In this document: positions 21,329-29,986 of the stretch, in pieces | How the letters are laid out: every line of letters starts with the position of its first letter | How positions within the stretch are numbered: position 1 is the stretch's first letter | Program-made: the position numbers and the translations under genes | Source of the DNA: a virus | DNA: 35,992 nt | Virus record (IMG/VR): IMGVR_UViG_3300006030_000052 | Span: 1-35,992 of that record | Direction: 5' to 3' (one strand) | Notes under the pieces: model-generated | Databases searched by the model: none | Told to the model about the DNA's origin: nothing | Seen by the model: only the letters and a program-made list of their open reading frames with translations

Positions 21329-22672
21329 TTATGATTTCCTTTCTTCTACATTGATTCCAAAAGTATCACGAATCAATTTCATTGAAGTATATGATCTTTC
21401 GGTATCAAAATGATGACATAACTCCTTAATCATATATAGACCACTTGTTTCTCTATCAAATTCTTTTGCATTAGATTGAGAAATCTTTGGGAATTTACAT
21501 TCGATTACATCACCCGCTTTTAGATTTGTATTTGAAGGTACAACGACATTTAATGATTGGGTAAACATTGTATTGTATCTCATCAAGGATTGAGACTGAT
21601 GAAGACTTGGATCTGAATTTACATCTTTTGATGCATCCTGTTCCATGGTTCCAATATCCAGAACTGCCGTGATAATTCTTGACGGGACATCACCAAGAGA
21701 CTTATCAGATCCTTCTGAAATTGGCGGAAGTTCTAGGTTCCCTCCCATATTTTTTGCCTTTGATGAATAATCAGATTGTTTAAATACACCTTCTTCAGGT
21801 TTTGAGAAGTTGAAATTCAAAGGATTGAAAAACATGCGATGACTTGCATAAGTTCCAAGTCTCAGTTTTTCAATTAGATTCTGATTTTTTTCTGTATAAT
21901 AATTAAGAATACGGAAATCATTATTCATTTTTTTATCATCATCATTATATGTTTCTTGAGATTCAGTATAGATGTACTCCGCCTTGGGTTTTTGTAGCAT
22001 CAGTTCATCAAGTGATCTGAACTGAAATCCATCTTGTGTTTGATAAAATAAAAATCCTGCGGTTGCGCTACCAGAACTTTCTGGGACTGCCTTTGATGCC
22101 AACCAAATTAGAACTGTAAATGGTTTTCTAAGATTTCCAATAAATCCATATTTGTTTGAGGATTTGTCAATTGTTCCAATCTTAGATGTTTTTAAATTAT
22201 CTTTGAGTATTTTTTCTACAGAATCACTAATCTTAAGTGATGTTGGAAATTTATTAGATATTCTGGTTGTTTCGTTTGTGATTGCTTCTCTTGAAACAAA
22301 ATGAAGAGTAAAAGACTCTCGATTTGTTTCGGAAATTACATCTGTAATACTCGAAACATAAAAATAATCATCGGAACTCTTTGAAAAATTGAGTCCTGGA
22401 TTTGTTGATGAATTTCCTGCGATTTTTAATGATAATCTCTCACCACCTCTAAGTGGTAAACCATTATAAATTGATTGTTTATCTCCATCTGGATTATTTT
22501 TTGGTGCAATGACATTTCCGTTATTCACGACCTTTGCTTTTGCCGTGATCGTGGGAGAGAAAATGTCCTCAAAATATTCAAATGCAATTACACCAGTGAT
22601 AAGATCAATAGATCTTTCTCGATCATTGGATTCTAATATGAGTTCCTCATATATGGACTTTTTAATGGACAT
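21329..22672 (-). CDS. 27: Baseplate hub protein gp27-like, 447 aa
   Basis: By position and pattern this is the hub ring protein that joins the spike to the tail tube. It begins MSIKKSIYEELILESNDRER with tube-like strands (IDLITGVIAFEYFEDIFSPT), and residues 140-300 carry the gp27-type insertion (FPTSLKISDSVEKILKDNLK). The last part (LKAGDVIECKFP ... GLYMIKELCHHFD, then SYTSMKLIRD) matches the ending common to contractile-tail hub proteins. It overlaps the upstream stop in TAATG and is followed directly by the OB-fold hub gene. Confidence 0.8.
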   Translation of the reverse strand: MSIKKSIYEELILESNDRERSIDLITGVIAFEYFEDIFSPTITAKAKVVNNGNVIAPKNNPDGDKQSIYNGLPLRGGERLSLKIAGNSSTNPGLNFSKSSDDYFYVSSITDVISETNRESFTLHFVSREAITNETTRISNKFPTSLKISDSVEKILKDNLKTSKIGTIDKSSNKYGFIGNLRKPFTVLIWLASKAVPESSGSATAGFLFYQTQDGFQFRSLDELMLQKPKAEYIYTESQETYNDDDKKMNNDFRILNYYTEKNQNLIEKLRLGTYASHRMFFNPLNFNFSKPEEGVFKQSDYSSKAKNMGGNLELPPISEGSDKSLGDVPSRIITAVLDIGTMEQDASKDVNSDPSLHQSQSLMRYNTMFTQSLNVVVPSNTNLKAGDVIECKFPKISQSNAKEFDRETSGLYMIKELCHHFDTERSYTSMKLIRDTFGINVEERKS

Positions 22673-24603
22673 TATAGATAAGCCAGATCGAGAAGAAGTT
22701 TGTTCTTGATAAAGTTATTTAACAGTTTTGACTCATGAACTGTTGGAGTCACTGTGGGTTGCTGTGAAACATAAGGTACTTGAGGTTGTTGTACTGGTTG
22801 AGAATCATCAATGATTGTAACTTGAGATCCTCTTCTTTCTGGTGTGATTTGTGCAAGTTGTTGAGATCTTGGTTGTGGTGAGATTTGTGCTACTTCAGGA
22901 GTTCTAGGTTGTTGATTAGGATCTAAAGGTTTAGGTGGAGAATTAATTACTTTTCCACCTAAAGAAACATAATTTTGATATACTCCTGCAGGATCTGTTG
23001 GTGGAGCACTAGTTGATGGATAGTATTCAAAATGTAAATGTGGTGCCGTTGCATTTCCAATTCCTGAAGTACCCATTGCAGCAAGATAAGCAATTGTTTG
23101 TCCAGCGTTGACCTTTTGCCCTGCTTTAACTCTAAAATTATTAACATGAAGATATCTACTTTGAGTTCCATCATCATGAGTAATCAAAACTTGTCCCATG
23201 TTGCGACCACCTATGTTTGCATATACAACTGTTCCACCTTTTTTAATAATTACTGGAGTTCCTTCAACTTTTCCAGTTTTTGGTGCTAAATCAACACCGT
23301 TATGTTGTCTACCCCATCTCCAACCAAATCCAGATGTTACAACCATTGGTGCTGATTGTACTTGTGCAGGTGAAGATGGTTGTATTGCAGGTGGTACTGA
23401 TTGTGAAGTAGATGAAGTATAAGTAACAGGTGTTCTTTGTGCTTGTTTAATAATTGCAGTTTCTTTTGCAGTATATCTTGATCCACCAGCAGTCCAAGCG
23501 CCTATTCCTTGGGATTTTAATACCGCAAGTCCTAATTTATCTTGATTTTCTGGACTAAATTTATCCGATGGTTTTAGACCAGCATTTTTCATTGCTGTTG
23601 GTAAAGTCATACCAATTATTTGATATCTTCCTGCAGCATGAATTCCCAAATCAGGTTTTGCATTTCTGGGATATTTTCTTTCATTTTGACGATCTATTAT
23701 TTCACCAATTGTCATATCAGTTAAATATTTGCCAATAATATCTTTTGAAGTTTTTCCCCCTGTAGTCGATCCAATAATTCTACCTTGAGAATCGGTTCCT
23801 TGATTCATTGCATTATAATCACCACCGCTTTCAGGTCCAGCAATAATATCAAGTGCTTGTTTATGAATTCCAGTTACTGTTCTCATTTCCTGAGTTGATG
23901 TAGGATATTGAGGTTGTGTAGTATCCTCTCGCATTTCACCTAGATCTGGCGCTTGTTCTCCAGTTTCCAATGATTGGGTAAGAGGAGTTGTGAATAATTT
24001 AAAAGTATCTGTAATATTAGTTCCAAGATTTTCAATTGAAAGTTGAAGTCCTTCAAATGATTTTGCAACACTACCTTCGCTGAATTCATCAAAATCCAAT
24101 CTCAAAATAGAAGTCAATGAATTACTAAGAACCGATGTAAATGACTGAGAAATACTAATCAAATTTGAAAGCATGTTCGGTAAATAACTTCCGAGTCTTC
24201 TGGCACGATCTATAAATTCAGTTCCCATAAAAATCCAGGTTGGAAGATTATCCATAATCCATCCTGCAGTTATAAATCCAAGAAATCCCAATAATCGACC
24301 AAATGGATTTAGTTCACTTTTAGATGCAAACGAAAGTCCACTCCTAGTATCTGTCGATACTTTTGATGATTCCAACTGATCTTCTAATTCTTGTCTTCTT
24401 GATGCCTCATCTCTTCTGGATCTAATAATTGAAGATCTATCAATAAGTTCTTTTTTAATTCTTGTATTTGATTGTATATTTCTAGATAAACGCTCAACAG
24501 TAGAATTTGCAGTCGAAATGGTTTTTCGAGAAGATAATAATGAATTTGATATTCCTATTAGATTTAAATTTGATGATCTAAGTGAATCGGAAAGAAATGC
24601 CAT
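22672..24603 (-). CDS. Tail protein with lysozyme-like and M23 peptidase domains, 643 aa
   Basis: Probably the tail-borne enzyme that opens the peptidoglycan at infection. Residues 1-90 are helical and coiled, and residues 100-165 are hydrophobic. Residues 250-365 are a lysozyme/transglycosylase-like domain: IIAGPESGGDYNAMNQG with candidate catalytic Glu258, then AAGRYQIIGMTLP. Residues 425-530 are an M23/LytM peptidase with zinc ligands H434 and D438 (HNGVD), YLHV (H486) and HLHFE (H522, H524). The last 90 residues are a Pro/Gln-rich linker. T4 carries only a lysozyme, in gp5; here both activities sit in a separate protein next to the tape-measure candidate. Confidence 0.8.
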   Translation of the reverse strand: MAFLSDSLRSSNLNLIGISNSLLSSRKTISTANSTVERLSRNIQSNTRIKKELIDRSSIIRSRRDEASRRQELEDQLESSKVSTDTRSGLSFASKSELNPFGRLLGFLGFITAGWIMDNLPTWIFMGTEFIDRARRLGSYLPNMLSNLISISQSFTSVLSNSLTSILRLDFDEFSEGSVAKSFEGLQLSIENLGTNITDTFKLFTTPLTQSLETGEQAPDLGEMREDTTQPQYPTSTQEMRTVTGIHKQALDIIAGPESGGDYNAMNQGTDSQGRIIGSTTGGKTSKDIIGKYLTDMTIGEIIDRQNERKYPRNAKPDLGIHAAGRYQIIGMTLPTAMKNAGLKPSDKFSPENQDKLGLAVLKSQGIGAWTAGGSRYTAKETAIIKQAQRTPVTYTSSTSQSVPPAIQPSSPAQVQSAPMVVTSGFGWRWGRQHNGVDLAPKTGKVEGTPVIIKKGGTVVYANIGGRNMGQVLITHDDGTQSRYLHVNNFRVKAGQKVNAGQTIAYLAAMGTSGIGNATAPHLHFEYYPSTSAPPTDPAGVYQNYVSLGGKVINSPPKPLDPNQQPRTPEVAQISPQPRSQQLAQITPERRGSQVTIIDDSQPVQQPQVPYVSQQPTVTPTVHESKLLNNFIKNKLLLDLAYL

Positions 24604-24604
24604 A

Positions 24605-26194
24605 TTATGTTACCACATTATAACTTAATTGAGAATAAAGAACATAGAAATTATCAGGATTTGATGAACTAATTAATGGTACATCAGTCAGTGATCCATT
24701 TGGTGTCGGTGAAGTTTGTTGTTGATTATTTGCGGTTCTAATCATTGTCAGTGTTGGTTTGGGTTCTGGTAATGCACTGACACTTGTTGGTGGTTTCGGT
24801 GGAGCAGTCATTTCTGCTGGTTTAATATCAGCAGATTCCATCTTTGGTGGTGGTGCCGTCTGAAGTTCTGATAGTTTCATCTCAGACCAATTATATCCTT
24901 TTGATTGTGCCCAATCTTTTGCCTGTTGTTTTTGTTCTGGAGTCATTTCATTCCAGGCACCTTCAATTTGCCCTCTTGCCACAGGACTATTTCTATATTT
25001 CCATGCCATTTCAAATTTATTCACCATATCCTCAGAAGGAGTAGTAACGGCAGGAGTTGGTGGAGGAGTTTGTGTTGATGGTTTTTCTGGAGCAGGAGGA
25101 GGTGTAGTTGAAGATGCAGGTTTAGTTGACGCTGTTGGAGGCACATTTTTATTCTTTTTTGACTCTTCTTCGGCAAGTCTTTTAACTTCTTCTACATTTT
25201 TTAAATCATTTGGATTTTTTCCAAATATATTCATCCCAAATATTTCTGCAATTTGATCTGCATTATAAGCAAGACGAATAATTTTAAAGAATTTTCCAGG
25301 TCCACCGAGTGTCGCAATTGCTCCAAGTACAGCATCTAAATATTCACCATTCTTAGCGTTCATAAACGCAGTTACACCAACGGCAAATTTTCCCAATAAA
25401 TTTAAAATTCCAGATTTACCACCACCAGGAGATCGAGTTCCTCCACCTCCACCTCCAGCAGGAGGTGTTCTATTACCACCTCTAAAAGGCAAAGTAATCA
25501 ATGATGCAGCAGCAGAAAGTGGCTTTTCTATTAATAATCTTGTGAGTCCAAATGCAATCCTTGAAATTGTTCTTGTAATTAAACCAAATCCTGTCTTGAT
25601 GGCAATAAATCCACCAACAACAAGTCCAACATTTTTTAGAATGTTATATTTAATATCATTGAATTTTTCGGTATTATTTTCTTCATTTGCCCTAAGTGCA
25701 TCAATTGTTTGGTTTGTCAACCATCCACCAAAAAGAATACCAAGTGCCGCACCTACTCTTCCAAAAAGATCTTGTACTTTTGGAACTAATTTTTGAACAG
25801 GTTCTGTGACGGCATTTTGTATTTTTTGTTCTAGGACATTCTCTTTTCCAATTCTTACCTGACGCTCAGTAAGTTTTCTTTCATATTCTTGTTCATTTTT
25901 AATTTTGTTTTGATCTGTTACCTGATCTTGATAAAACGATAACGATATTTTAGATATATTTTCACCTAATCTACTGATATCATCTCGAAGTGATTGAATA
26001 CTTGAATTGATTGAGGTATATATTGTTTGTTGCTTTTGAACTAAATCCGCATTTTTTACATCTTCTTCATCTTTTTGTCTTTTAAATGCATCGGAATTAA
26101 TCACCGATGTTCTTAAAAGAGCATTTCTTACAGTAGATCCAGTTTGAGGGTCAACCCCGGAAGTTCCTATTTGTTGGGGATCTACATCAGCCAT
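24605..26194 (-). CDS. Probable tail tape-measure protein, 529 aa
   Basis: It follows the gp26/gp51-like chaperone pair, the usual place of the tape measure. Residues 1-160 are polar helices and coiled coil (QKQQTIYTSINSSIQSLRDD). Residues 165-330 contain several hydrophobic helices (VGAALGILFGGWL; NVGLVVGGFIAIKTGFGLIT) as in phage tape measures, with a Gly-rich linker GGGGGGTRSPGGG near 245. Residues 355-500 are Pro/Thr-rich, with a short helical domain at about 390-440. T4 gp29 is 590 aa. The next gene has a similar N-terminal layout, so both may sit in the tube. Confidence 0.65.
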   Translation of the reverse strand: MADVDPQQIGTSGVDPQTGSTVRNALLRTSVINSDAFKRQKDEEDVKNADLVQKQQTIYTSINSSIQSLRDDISRLGENISKISLSFYQDQVTDQNKIKNEQEYERKLTERQVRIGKENVLEQKIQNAVTEPVQKLVPKVQDLFGRVGAALGILFGGWLTNQTIDALRANEENNTEKFNDIKYNILKNVGLVVGGFIAIKTGFGLITRTISRIAFGLTRLLIEKPLSAAASLITLPFRGGNRTPPAGGGGGGTRSPGGGKSGILNLLGKFAVGVTAFMNAKNGEYLDAVLGAIATLGGPGKFFKIIRLAYNADQIAEIFGMNIFGKNPNDLKNVEEVKRLAEEESKKNKNVPPTASTKPASSTTPPPAPEKPSTQTPPPTPAVTTPSEDMVNKFEMAWKYRNSPVARGQIEGAWNEMTPEQKQQAKDWAQSKGYNWSEMKLSELQTAPPPKMESADIKPAEMTAPPKPPTSVSALPEPKPTLTMIRTANNQQQTSPTPNGSLTDVPLISSSNPDNFYVLYSQLSYNVVT

Positions 26195-26357
26195 TTTGAT
26201 TCTTTAGAGTTTCTTCTTCGATGTACTGTTTGAGTAATGAAATATAAACTTCTCTTTCCCAGGGAATCATATCTCCCAGTTCCGTCAATGAATATTTATG
26301 ATGTTGAAGTAACGAAAAGTTTGTTTTATAATAAGATTCTAATGTCTCATGAGACAT
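26187..26357 (-). CDS. gp51-position tail-assembly protein, 56 aa, probable frameshift extension of gp26
   Basis: It begins MSHETLESYYKTNFSLLQHH and ends IPWEREVYISLLKQYIEEET-LKNQNG. The W-E-R-E-x-Y helix with a short aromatic start resembles the frameshifted T domains of tail chaperones and lies where T4 has gene 51. It overlaps the gene after it by 8 nt. The ATG at 26357 is in the -1 frame of gp26, and gp26 ends in a slippery site, so the main product may be a gp26 fusion of about 302 aa rather than a free peptide. No clear ribosome site precedes the ATG. Confidence 0.75.
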   Translation of the reverse strand: MSHETLESYYKTNFSLLQHHKYSLTELGDMIPWEREVYISLLKQYIEEETLKNQNG

Positions 26358-26372
26358 ACTCAACCGAAAAAA
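26342..26372 (-). promoter_or_regulatory. Predicted -1 ribosomal frameshift signal in gp26
   Basis: In gp26 the zero frame reads AGT TTT TTC GGT TGA. The heptamer T TTT TTC (26372-26366) is a textbook X XXY YYZ site. After 8 nt comes ATGTCTCATGAGACAT (26357-26342), a stem of 6 bp with loop CATG. The -1 frame continues CGG TTG AGT ATG TCT into the 56-aa gene. Slippery site, spacer, stem-loop and an open -1 frame all agree. Confidence 0.8.
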
Positions 26373-27094
26373 CTAGGTAACCCTTCAATAACCACCTTAC
26401 TTACAACTTCCGTATTTGGATTCTTAATTTCAAGAATATGAGAAAGTTTTGGAATGGTTTCAAAGAACTTTTCAATTTGTTTGAATTGTAATGGAGTTAA
26501 TTTTTCTACAAACTCCATAAGTTCTTTCTTTGTGCAATCAGATGCAGACCAAGATTCATCATTATTATAAACTTGTTCAATACAAGTTACAATTAATTCA
26601 AATGTATCATCAACACTCGAAGATTTATTTTCATCATTAAATGCATTTGCAAAATTAGTTCGAATGAATTCATCTAATGAAGGATATTTCATACGAAGAA
26701 CAAGATCATCTCCGAGTTTAATATCTCTTGAATGATCTTCATCGATTTGAATTTGAATATCATCCAAATTAATACTTACAGGAACCTGAGTTTTACCATC
26801 ATCTGGACATGTGATTAAAATATCGACATTTTCTCCTACTGACTTTCCACGAATATTCAAAAACAAATATTCAATGTCAAATGTTGATAACTGATCAACC
26901 TTAATTCCTTTGGTTAAGATGCAGTTTGAAATTGTGGTTTTAACGGCATCTGAAATTTGTTTAATATCCTCACTTTCCATTGCAAGAATCAAAATCTTTT
27001 CTTCCTTCACCAAAAATGGTCTATATTTAATTTCTTTTTGAATTGAAGGTACTTTCAGAGTATAATGTGGAACTGGAATACTAGGTAATGGCAT
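26360..27094 (-). CDS. 26: Baseplate hub/tail-assembly chaperone gp26, 244 aa
   Basis: It begins MPLPSIPVPHYTLKVPSIQK, then YRPFLVKEEKILILAMESED, the signature of the T4 gp26 family in cyanophages. The C-terminal half (YPSLDEFIRTNF ... LIVTCIEQVYN) is helical. In T4, gp26 takes part in building the baseplate hub around the tape measure. It precedes the gp51-like and tape-measure genes, and its last codons hold the frameshift signal, so it may be the short form of a G/GT-type chaperone pair. A late motif lies 25 nt upstream of the start. Confidence 0.85.
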   Translation of the reverse strand: MPLPSIPVPHYTLKVPSIQKEIKYRPFLVKEEKILILAMESEDIKQISDAVKTTISNCILTKGIKVDQLSTFDIEYLFLNIRGKSVGENVDILITCPDDGKTQVPVSINLDDIQIQIDEDHSRDIKLGDDLVLRMKYPSLDEFIRTNFANAFNDENKSSSVDDTFELIVTCIEQVYNNDESWSASDCTKKELMEFVEKLTPLQFKQIEKFFETIPKLSHILEIKNPNTEVVSKVVIEGLPSFFG

Positions 27095-27117
27095 AAAAAT
27101 TATAAAGTATCATATGG

Positions 27118-27933
27118 TTATTTATTACCCTTATTAACACCATATAAGTTCTCATATAGAGTCTTATCTGATGGATATAATTCAACTCCATTTGATGGAA
27201 TTGATCCAGGTGATCTTGGTACTAATCTTGGAAGAGATTGAGGTTGAGGTGCAGGAGTCTCTTGTTTTTGATTCGGTTCTTTGTTATTATCTTGATTTTG
27301 AATAATATCAAGACTCAATGATTTCCCGATTACATAACGATCAATTTTAAATGATACAGACATTTTCATAACATCAGATTGTCCATATGCAACAGGAATT
27401 GATGCAATATTATAAGGATATAATCCAATAAATGTATATTCAATTTCCTTTTTATAATCTCTATCAAATTTTATAATTCTTGTCTTGTTTGATTTGTAAT
27501 ATTCTGGATATTGAAGTCGAATGATGTACCCTGTATCGACATTTTGTGAAATTGGACTTAATTTGCTTTGAATAGGATTATTTGATCCACTTGCAATAAA
27601 TTCCATCCAGTGTTCAAGAAACTTTAGTGTCTTATAATTACTATCCACATAAAATTCAAGAGTTATATCCTGATAATTTCTTGCATTCGCAAATGTCTCG
27701 GTAATCCCAGTGTAGTTCTGAACATTGATGGTGGAAATTTGAGTGGTTGGGAGAAGGGCATTATAACATAAAAGACCAGCATCTTCAGAGGTGAAACGAG
27801 AAGAAATGCCTCTTTGATTTAAATATGATGTGAGTTCATTTGGAAGGCCACCAAACTTTACTTCATAATGTGAAGTCTGTGCAAGATTTCTGAATAGTGG
27901 TGCAATATCCGATATTTTGCGGGGTTTTACCAC
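27118..27933 (-). CDS. Tail-tube-fold protein, probable gp54-like tube initiator, 271 aa, GTG start
   Basis: Residues 15-205 show the tail-tube pattern (SHYEVKFGGLPNEL, GLLCYNALLPTTQISTINVQ, DITLEFYVDSNYKTLKFLEH, and near the end VMKMSVSFKIDRYVI). It is longer than gp19 (about 163 aa in T4) and has a Pro/Gln-rich extension from residue 215, so it is more likely the tube initiator or a hub adaptor than the main tube. It starts at GTG 27933 with AGGA directly before it, a poor spacing. It is divergent from gp4, with 41 nt between the starts. Confidence 0.65.
   Translation of the reverse strand: MVKPRKISDIAPLFRNLAQTSHYEVKFGGLPNELTSYLNQRGISSRFTSEDAGLLCYNALLPTTQISTINVQNYTGITETFANARNYQDITLEFYVDSNYKTLKFLEHWMEFIASGSNNPIQSKLSPISQNVDTGYIIRLQYPEYYKSNKTRIIKFDRDYKKEIEYTFIGLYPYNIASIPVAYGQSDVMKMSVSFKIDRYVIGKSLSLDIIQNQDNNKEPNQKQETPAPQPQSLPRLVPRSPGSIPSNGVELYPSDKTLYENLYGVNKGNK
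27119..27126 (-). promoter_or_regulatory. Late-promoter-like AATAAATA before gp26
   Basis: The motif overlaps the stop region of the tube-fold gene and is 24 nt from the ATG at 27094. It fits the NATAAATA late consensus and would drive the hub operon. Confidence 0.55.
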
Positions 27934-27974
27934 TCCTAAATACCTATTATGAGTTTTATTGTATTACTATTTAG

Positions 27975-28415
27975 ATGTCATATAAAGGAAAATACAAACT
28001 CAAGAATCCAGAAAAATACAATGGAAATCCTCTCAATGTGATTTACAGATCACTATGGGAAAGAAAATATATGGTCAAATGTGATACCGATGAAAACATT
28101 TTAGAGTGGTCTTCAGAGGAAATCGGATTGCCATATCGATCTCCTCTGGATAGAAAGATACACAAATATTATCCTGATTTTTTTGTAAAAGAAAGATTGG
28201 CAGATGGATCAATCAAAAAATATCTTGTAGAAATTAAACCCAAAAAACAAACAACTCCACCACCAGTACCAAAAAGAAAAACCAAGGGTTATATTTTTGA
28301 GGCAATGGAATATGCGAAAAATCAAAGTAAGTGGGAAGTTGCAAGAGAATGGTGTGAGGACAGAGGATATGAGTTCAAAATTTTAACCGAAGACGATCTT
28401 AATATAAGAAGATGA
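27975..28415 (+). CDS. 4: Head completion nuclease gp4, 146 aa
   Basis: The T4 gp4 (gp50/65) family closes the packaged head before tail joining and has a TnsA-like PD-(D/E)XK nuclease fold. Residues match: SLWERKYM with E29, YYPDFFV with D68, and LVEIKPK with E86 and K88. The length is the family norm (about 150 aa). It opens the only plus-strand block of the window and overlaps the next gene (ATGA). Confidence 0.88.
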   Translation: MSYKGKYKLKNPEKYNGNPLNVIYRSLWERKYMVKCDTDENILEWSSEEIGLPYRSPLDRKIHKYYPDFFVKERLADGSIKKYLVEIKPKKQTTPPPVPKRKTKGYIFEAMEYAKNQSKWEVAREWCEDRGYEFKILTEDDLNIRR

Positions 28416-29017
28416 TTATCACAGGATACGAAAGATCTCTTGAAGAGTATTCTAAAAACGAATTAGTTGCAATTGCAGATAGATATAAAATTTATTATCA
28501 ATCTGCAACGGGTATTGGAAGAATGGGAGGTTATTCAAAACTTACCAAAGAAAAACTCATTGATCTAATCAAGAATGATCGGGATTATCAAAGAAATGAT
28601 CCTCGTAGAATAAGACCACCACGAAATCCTAAAGATCCTAGAGATACCATTAATCGTTCTAATCGTTTTCATGCATATAAAGAGTCTCTGAAAGGTAATG
28701 AAACACCAGAAGAAATGATGGATGAAATATTAAGACTTGCCGAAGGAACAGAGAGGAAATTTATTCAACCAGGGAAGTATTATACTTTTGTTTATTATGC
28801 GAAAACTCCTCGAATTCGTTATGATCGTCATCCATTAATTAAAGGTGGTGTTATTCTTCCAAAGGGTTTTAATGGATTCAATTTTCATTGGAATAAGATT
28901 CGTCAATATAATTCAATTCCAGAAGAAAGTTGCCTCATGAGTCCAATTTATGAAGTGACGGGATCTGAACTTGCAACTTTGAGACGAATACCCTATCGAA
29001 AAATAGTTCAGAACTAA
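28412..29017 (+). CDS. Unknown protein with SAP/HeH-like N-terminus, 201 aa
   Basis: Residues 5-55 (EEYSKNELVAIADRYKI ... KLTKEKLIDLIKND) resemble a SAP/HeH/Rho-N helix-turn-helix of the kind that binds DNA. Residues 60-90 are Pro/Arg-rich. Residues 118-175 hold a conserved phage block (GKYYTFVYYAKTPRIRYDRH, then PKGFNGFNFHWNKIRQY), recalled in general form as 'GxxYxFxYxxKT ... YDxxPLI ... GFxGxNxH' from T4-like phages. It lies between gp4 and gp48, so a head- or tail-completion role is possible. Not named in T4. Confidence 0.65.
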   Translation: MIITGYERSLEEYSKNELVAIADRYKIYYQSATGIGRMGGYSKLTKEKLIDLIKNDRDYQRNDPRRIRPPRNPKDPRDTINRSNRFHAYKESLKGNETPEEMMDEILRLAEGTERKFIQPGKYYTFVYYAKTPRIRYDRHPLIKGGVILPKGFNGFNFHWNKIRQYNSIPEESCLMSPIYEVTGSELATLRRIPYRKIVQN

Positions 29018-29018
29018 C

Positions 29019-29026
29019 AATAAATA
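29019..29026 (+). promoter_or_regulatory. Late-promoter-like AATAAATA before gp48
   Basis: The motif lies 13 nt before the ATG at 29040, in the 22-nt gap after the 201-aa gene. It is the only plus-strand copy noted. Confidence 0.55.
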
Positions 29027-29039
29027 GTTAGAAAAATAA

Positions 29040-29984
29040 ATGAATCCCCAGACACCAACTTTTAGATACCCACTTAAAAATATTGAATCTGGTGATGATT
29101 ACTTTAAGATTCATATACTAAAATATCAACCTCCAGGATTAGGATTGACTGGTGGATTTGCTCTGAGAACATCTGAACAGGCACTGGATGAAGCAGGAAT
29201 ACAGGGTCAAGCAGGAAGCATCACAAAACCTTTGGCATACATTATACTTCCAATGCCGTCTAATATTGCAGATAATAATTCTGCAGATTGGTCATCTGGT
29301 ACAATGAATCCAATTACAGCAACATTAGCATCTGCTGGAAATGCTGCTATTTTAAATCGTAATCTAGCAGGGTCTTTATCTGAATCTGTTCGTAATATAC
29401 TTCAAAACATAGGTGGGGTTGTATCTACAGGTGAAGGTCAAAAAGGATTAGCTGCAGGAACAACTGGTATGGCAATCGCAGCAGCAACAGGACAAGGAGA
29501 CATAAATCAATTAATATCAAGAGCAACTGGTCAGACATTTAATCAAAATGTAGAACTTTTGTTTGGTGGAGTCACAATGAGACCTGCATTTTCATTTGTT
29601 TTCGATATGGTTCCAAGATCAAAAGCAGAGTCAGACAGAATCAAGGATATTATAAGAACCTTTAAAGTCAATATGACGCCTAGAAAAGGTGCAACATCTG
29701 TTGATGGAGGTGGATTATTTGTGACTGCACCTAATGTATTTAAATTAGAATACATGAGCGGTTCAAGTCCACATCCATTTTTACATCGATTTAAACCATG
29801 TGCTCTAACTGGCATGAGTGTAAATTATAATGGATCTGCAAGATATGTGACATATTCAGATGCCACTCCTGTTCATATGCAATTGACTCTAAATTTTCAA
29901 GAACTTTCTCCAATATACAGAGAAGATTATTTCAACGATCCAGAAACAGAAAATCAATTCAAGTTCGAAGGTACGGGTTATTAA
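29040..29984 (+). CDS. 48: Baseplate tube cap gp48-like, 314 aa
   Basis: T4 gp48 starts tail-tube polymerisation on the baseplate. This protein has the cyanophage form: N-terminal FRYPLKNIESGDDYFKIHIL, a Gly/Ala-rich middle (residues 105-170), and a C-terminal tube-like region (TMRPAFSFVFDMVPRSKAES, FKVNMTPRKG, FKLEYMSGSSPHPFLHRFKP, THMQLTLNFQELSPIYREDY-like). It lies directly before gp53. Confidence 0.8.
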   Translation: MNPQTPTFRYPLKNIESGDDYFKIHILKYQPPGLGLTGGFALRTSEQALDEAGIQGQAGSITKPLAYIILPMPSNIADNNSADWSSGTMNPITATLASAGNAAILNRNLAGSLSESVRNILQNIGGVVSTGEGQKGLAAGTTGMAIAAATGQGDINQLISRATGQTFNQNVELLFGGVTMRPAFSFVFDMVPRSKAESDRIKDIIRTFKVNMTPRKGATSVDGGGLFVTAPNVFKLEYMSGSSPHPFLHRFKPCALTGMSVNYNGSARYVTYSDATPVHMQLTLNFQELSPIYREDYFNDPETENQFKFEGTGY

Positions 29985-29986
29985 TC

